Assembly: GCA_003694465.1 (NCBI GenBank)
Contig: RFKM01000014.1
Location: 1 to 10,197, forward strand
DNA length: 10,197 nucleotides
Source: Alphaproteobacteria bacterium
Lineage (GTDB): Bacteria; Pseudomonadota; Alphaproteobacteria; Rhodobacterales; Rhodobacteraceae
Direction of reading: 5' to 3'
A program made the translations under genes and the position numbers. Numbering within the stretch: position 1 is the stretch's first letter; each line of letters begins with the position of its first letter. The notes under the pieces are model-generated. The model searched no databases. It saw only the letters and a program-made list of their open reading frames with translations, and was not told where the DNA came from. Positions 8,797 through 10,197 of this stretch are shown one piece after another.

Positions 8797-9513
8797 CTAC
8801 CCCCGCGCCGCGAGGCGGTGGTAAAGATGGGTGAAGGCCGCGACCCCGACGATCGGTGTCAGCAGGTTCAGGTAGGGCAGCCCCATCGCCACGGCCAGCA
8901 GCGCCCCGAGCGACCAGATCAGCGGAAGATGCGCGCGGGCCAATGCCTGCGCCTGCCGCGCCGCCTCCCGGCGCAGCGCCACCGTTGCGAAATATTCCCG
9001 GGCAATGAGGTAGCCGTTGGCGGCCACGAAGACGACCGGGGCAAGGGCGCCGGAAAACATCGAGACCACCAGCGCCAGCAGGCTGACCGCCAGGGTCAGC
9101 CCGAGAAAGCGCACCGCTTCTCCGATCTGTTCGGCGAAGGAGCGCCGGCGCAGCGGCGCAAGGCCCGGATAGTGCCGCGCCTCGACGGCATCGACGATCG
9201 TTTCGAGAAACATCCCGACGATGGCCAGCGCCAACGGCGCCATGACATAGGTCCAGAACACCCAGGCCGTCTTCGAGACGAGCCCGGCGGTGAACACGCC
9301 AAGAAACCCGACCTCGCCGATCCAGGGCAGCGAAAGGCTCGCCGGCAGGAGCCATTCAAGAAGTGCCGCCAGCCCCACGAAGACCACGAGGAACGGGCCC
9401 GTCACCAGCAGCATCAGCCCGAGGGTGAGCGCCAGAACCTTGAGAATGCGCCCGTCGCCCAGCTGCTTCACCGCCGCCACGAGCGATGCGACGACGAGCT
9501 CCACCGCGCTCAT
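8797..9513 (-). CDS. EI24/CysZ-like integral membrane protein
   Basis: A 238-residue inner-membrane protein of the EI24 (formerly DUF540) superfamily, which includes the E. coli sulfate transporter CysZ. Hydrophobic stretches lie at about 24-50, 83-105, 134-168 and 197-230; the longer ones could each hold two spans or hemi-penetrating helices, as in CysZ. Recognisable conserved-looking stretches are EARHYPG (111-117), ANGYLIAREYF (165-175) and LNLLTPIVGVAAFTHLYHRL (215-234). Sulfate transport is possible but not shown; no cys genes are nearby. The ATG at 9513 overlaps the nitroreductase TGA as ATGA, which argues for this start and translational coupling. An upstream GTG at 9525 would add four residues. 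The stop is TAG, 15 bp from the convergent DUF1467 gene. Confidence 0.85.
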   Translation of the reverse strand: MSAVELVVASLVAAVKQLGDGRILKVLALTLGLMLLVTGPFLVVFVGLAALLEWLLPASLSLPWIGEVGFLGVFTAGLVSKTAWVFWTYVMAPLALAIVGMFLETIVDAVEARHYPGLAPLRRRSFAEQIGEAVRFLGLTLAVSLLALVVSMFSGALAPVVFVAANGYLIAREYFATVALRREAARQAQALARAHLPLIWSLGALLAVAMGLPYLNLLTPIVGVAAFTHLYHRLAARG

Positions 9514-10088
9514 GCCGACATCCACGTGGTGATCGCCGCGAGGTCGGGGCGGGGGCGCTCGGGCGGGGTAACGGTTTCGGTCCCGATCACGATGAAGCCG
9601 GCCACCCCCTCGCCTTCGGCAAGGCCCAGCCCGCGGGCACGAAACTCTGCGTCATAACAGGCCCAGCCGGTCAGCCAGTTGGCCCCCCAGCCCGAGGCGA
9701 GGGCGGCATTGAGCAGCCCGAGGCAAACCGCCCCGGCCGAGTAGCATTGTTCGATCTCGGGCACCTTGTCCGAAGGTTTGGGCGAAGAGATCACCGCCAC
9801 GACGAGCGGCGCGTCGGAAAACTGGCGCACCATCTTGGCGGCCTTGTCCGGGTCGATCTCCAGCGCCGCGGCCCGCTCTTCGACGAGCGCCGCGAGCCGG
9901 TCCAGCGCGGCGCGCTCCAGCACGATGAAGCGCCAGGGCTCGAGCTTTCCGTGATCGGGGGCGCGCGCGGCGGCGGTGAGCAGCGTCATCAGCTCCTCCC
10001 GATCCGGCGCCGGGGGCACGAGCGTCTTGGCCGGGCGCGAGCGGCGCGTGAGCAGGAAATCGAGTGCGGCGGGGTTTCGTTCCGGCAT
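9510..10088 (-). CDS. YdjA-like nitroreductase family FMN protein
   Basis: A small (192-residue) member of the nitroreductase superfamily, a group of FMN-dependent NAD(P)H oxidoreductases that work as cytoplasmic homodimers. It resembles the compact YdjA branch. Features: the N-terminal FMN-phosphate-binding TRRSRPAKTL (14-23), RAPDHGKLEPWRF (42-54) typical of YdjA, a core helix ending SGWGANWLTGW (132-142), and the late FMN-site strand GFIVIGT (164-170). The natural substrate is unknown for most of this branch. The ATG at 10088 has GAGGGAG (10095-10101) 6 nt upstream. It is the first gene of a two-gene unit: its TGA overlaps the EI24/CysZ-like ATG by four bases. Family assignment is firm; function is open. 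Confidence 0.92.
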   Translation of the reverse strand: MPERNPAALDFLLTRRSRPAKTLVPPAPDREELMTLLTAAARAPDHGKLEPWRFIVLERAALDRLAALVEERAAALEIDPDKAAKMVRQFSDAPLVVAVISSPKPSDKVPEIEQCYSAGAVCLGLLNAALASGWGANWLTGWACYDAEFRARGLGLAEGEGVAGFIVIGTETVTPPERPRPDLAAITTWMSA

Positions 10089-10111
10089 GCAGGTCTCCCT
10101 CTGGTCGCTTT

Positions 10112-10140
10112 CATGTCGGACGCGGGCGCCGGCAGGTCAA
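10112..10140 (-). promoter_or_regulatory. Candidate promoter of the nitroreductase-EI24 unit
   Basis: On the minus strand TTGACC (10135-10140) matches the -35 consensus at five of six positions. After 17 bp comes GACATG (10112-10117), a poor -10. The strong -35 with a degenerate -10 resembles the aspS promoter. Transcription would begin about 15 to 20 nt before the ATG. Confidence 0.33.
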
Positions 10141-10150
10141 GTCGCCGGCG
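10127..10150. repeat. 7-bp inverted repeat enclosing the -35 element
   Basis: CGCCGGC (10127-10133) and GCCGGCG (10144-10150) are exact inverted copies separated by 10 bp that contain the TTGACC element. The spacing, 17 bp centre to centre, could suit a dimeric repressor or a hairpin. No regulator family is recognised, and GC-rich inverted repeats arise easily in this composition. Confidence 0.35.
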
Positions 10151-10197
10151 AAAATTTCTGCCTCCCGCGCCCCGGCGGCTTGCCGCCCCCTGCCCCG
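10151..10197. other. Right edge, no gene seen
   Basis: This short edge holds AAAATTT (10151-10157), AT-rich for this genome and possibly an upstream promoter element for the minus-strand unit. It also holds a tight hairpin, GGCGGC-TT-GCCGCC at 10174-10187. No reading frame is supported. Confidence 0.4.

Noticed and set aside
9511..9525. GTG start for the EI24/CysZ-like protein at 9525
   Set aside because: The ATG at 9513 forms an ATGA overlap with the preceding stop, a standard coupling arrangement. The GTG adds four residues without a better ribosome-binding site.
8818..9657. A 279-codon plus-strand frame opposite the EI24/CysZ-like gene
   Set aside because: It is a shadow rich in Arg, Gln, His and Asp, while the minus strand gives a coherent membrane protein coupled to its neighbour.

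Overview
The window is a gene-dense, GC-rich stretch of a bacterial chromosome. The combination of gene families points to an alphaproteobacterium, probably of the Rhodobacterales: a methylmalonyl-CoA epimerase overlapping a DUF1467 membrane protein, an aspartyl-tRNA synthetase that looks non-discriminating, an EI24/CysZ-like protein paired with a YdjA-like nitroreductase, and a possible CtrA box. The lineage is inferred from gene content and composition; there is no rRNA to confirm it. No tRNA, rRNA, CRISPR array, insertion sequence, phage gene or plasmid function was seen.

Layout. From the left, the minus strand carries carB (88 to 3391) and a cyclopropane-fatty-acyl-phospholipid synthase gene (3517 to 4779). 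A 188-bp divergent intergenic region follows, with a plausible sigma-70-type promoter for each direction, then aspS on the plus strand (4968 to 6767). A structured 152-bp gap separates aspS from two minus-strand genes: a 63-residue membrane protein (6920 to 7111) and, upstream of it, a receiver-domain protein (7252 to 7974). A 121-bp divergent region with a CtrA-like box leads into the plus-strand pair mce and DUF1467 (8096 to 8781). Convergent to these lies a translationally coupled minus-strand pair, nitroreductase then EI24/CysZ-like protein (10088 down to 8797). The right edge is the promoter region of the nitroreductase.

Function. Most genes are housekeeping: carbamoyl phosphate for pyrimidines and arginine (CarB), membrane lipid modification (Cfa), tRNA charging (AspS) and propionyl-CoA/methylmalonyl-CoA metabolism (Mce). 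They are neighbours rather than one pathway. The less ordinary part is 6768 to 8095. It holds a repeat-rich gap, a tiny single-pass membrane protein with a Flp-pilin-like hydrophobic motif, tandem operator-like palindromes, a response regulator without a recognisable DNA-binding output domain, and a CtrA-like box upstream of it. I found no clearly novel multi-gene system; the findings are leads of modest strength.
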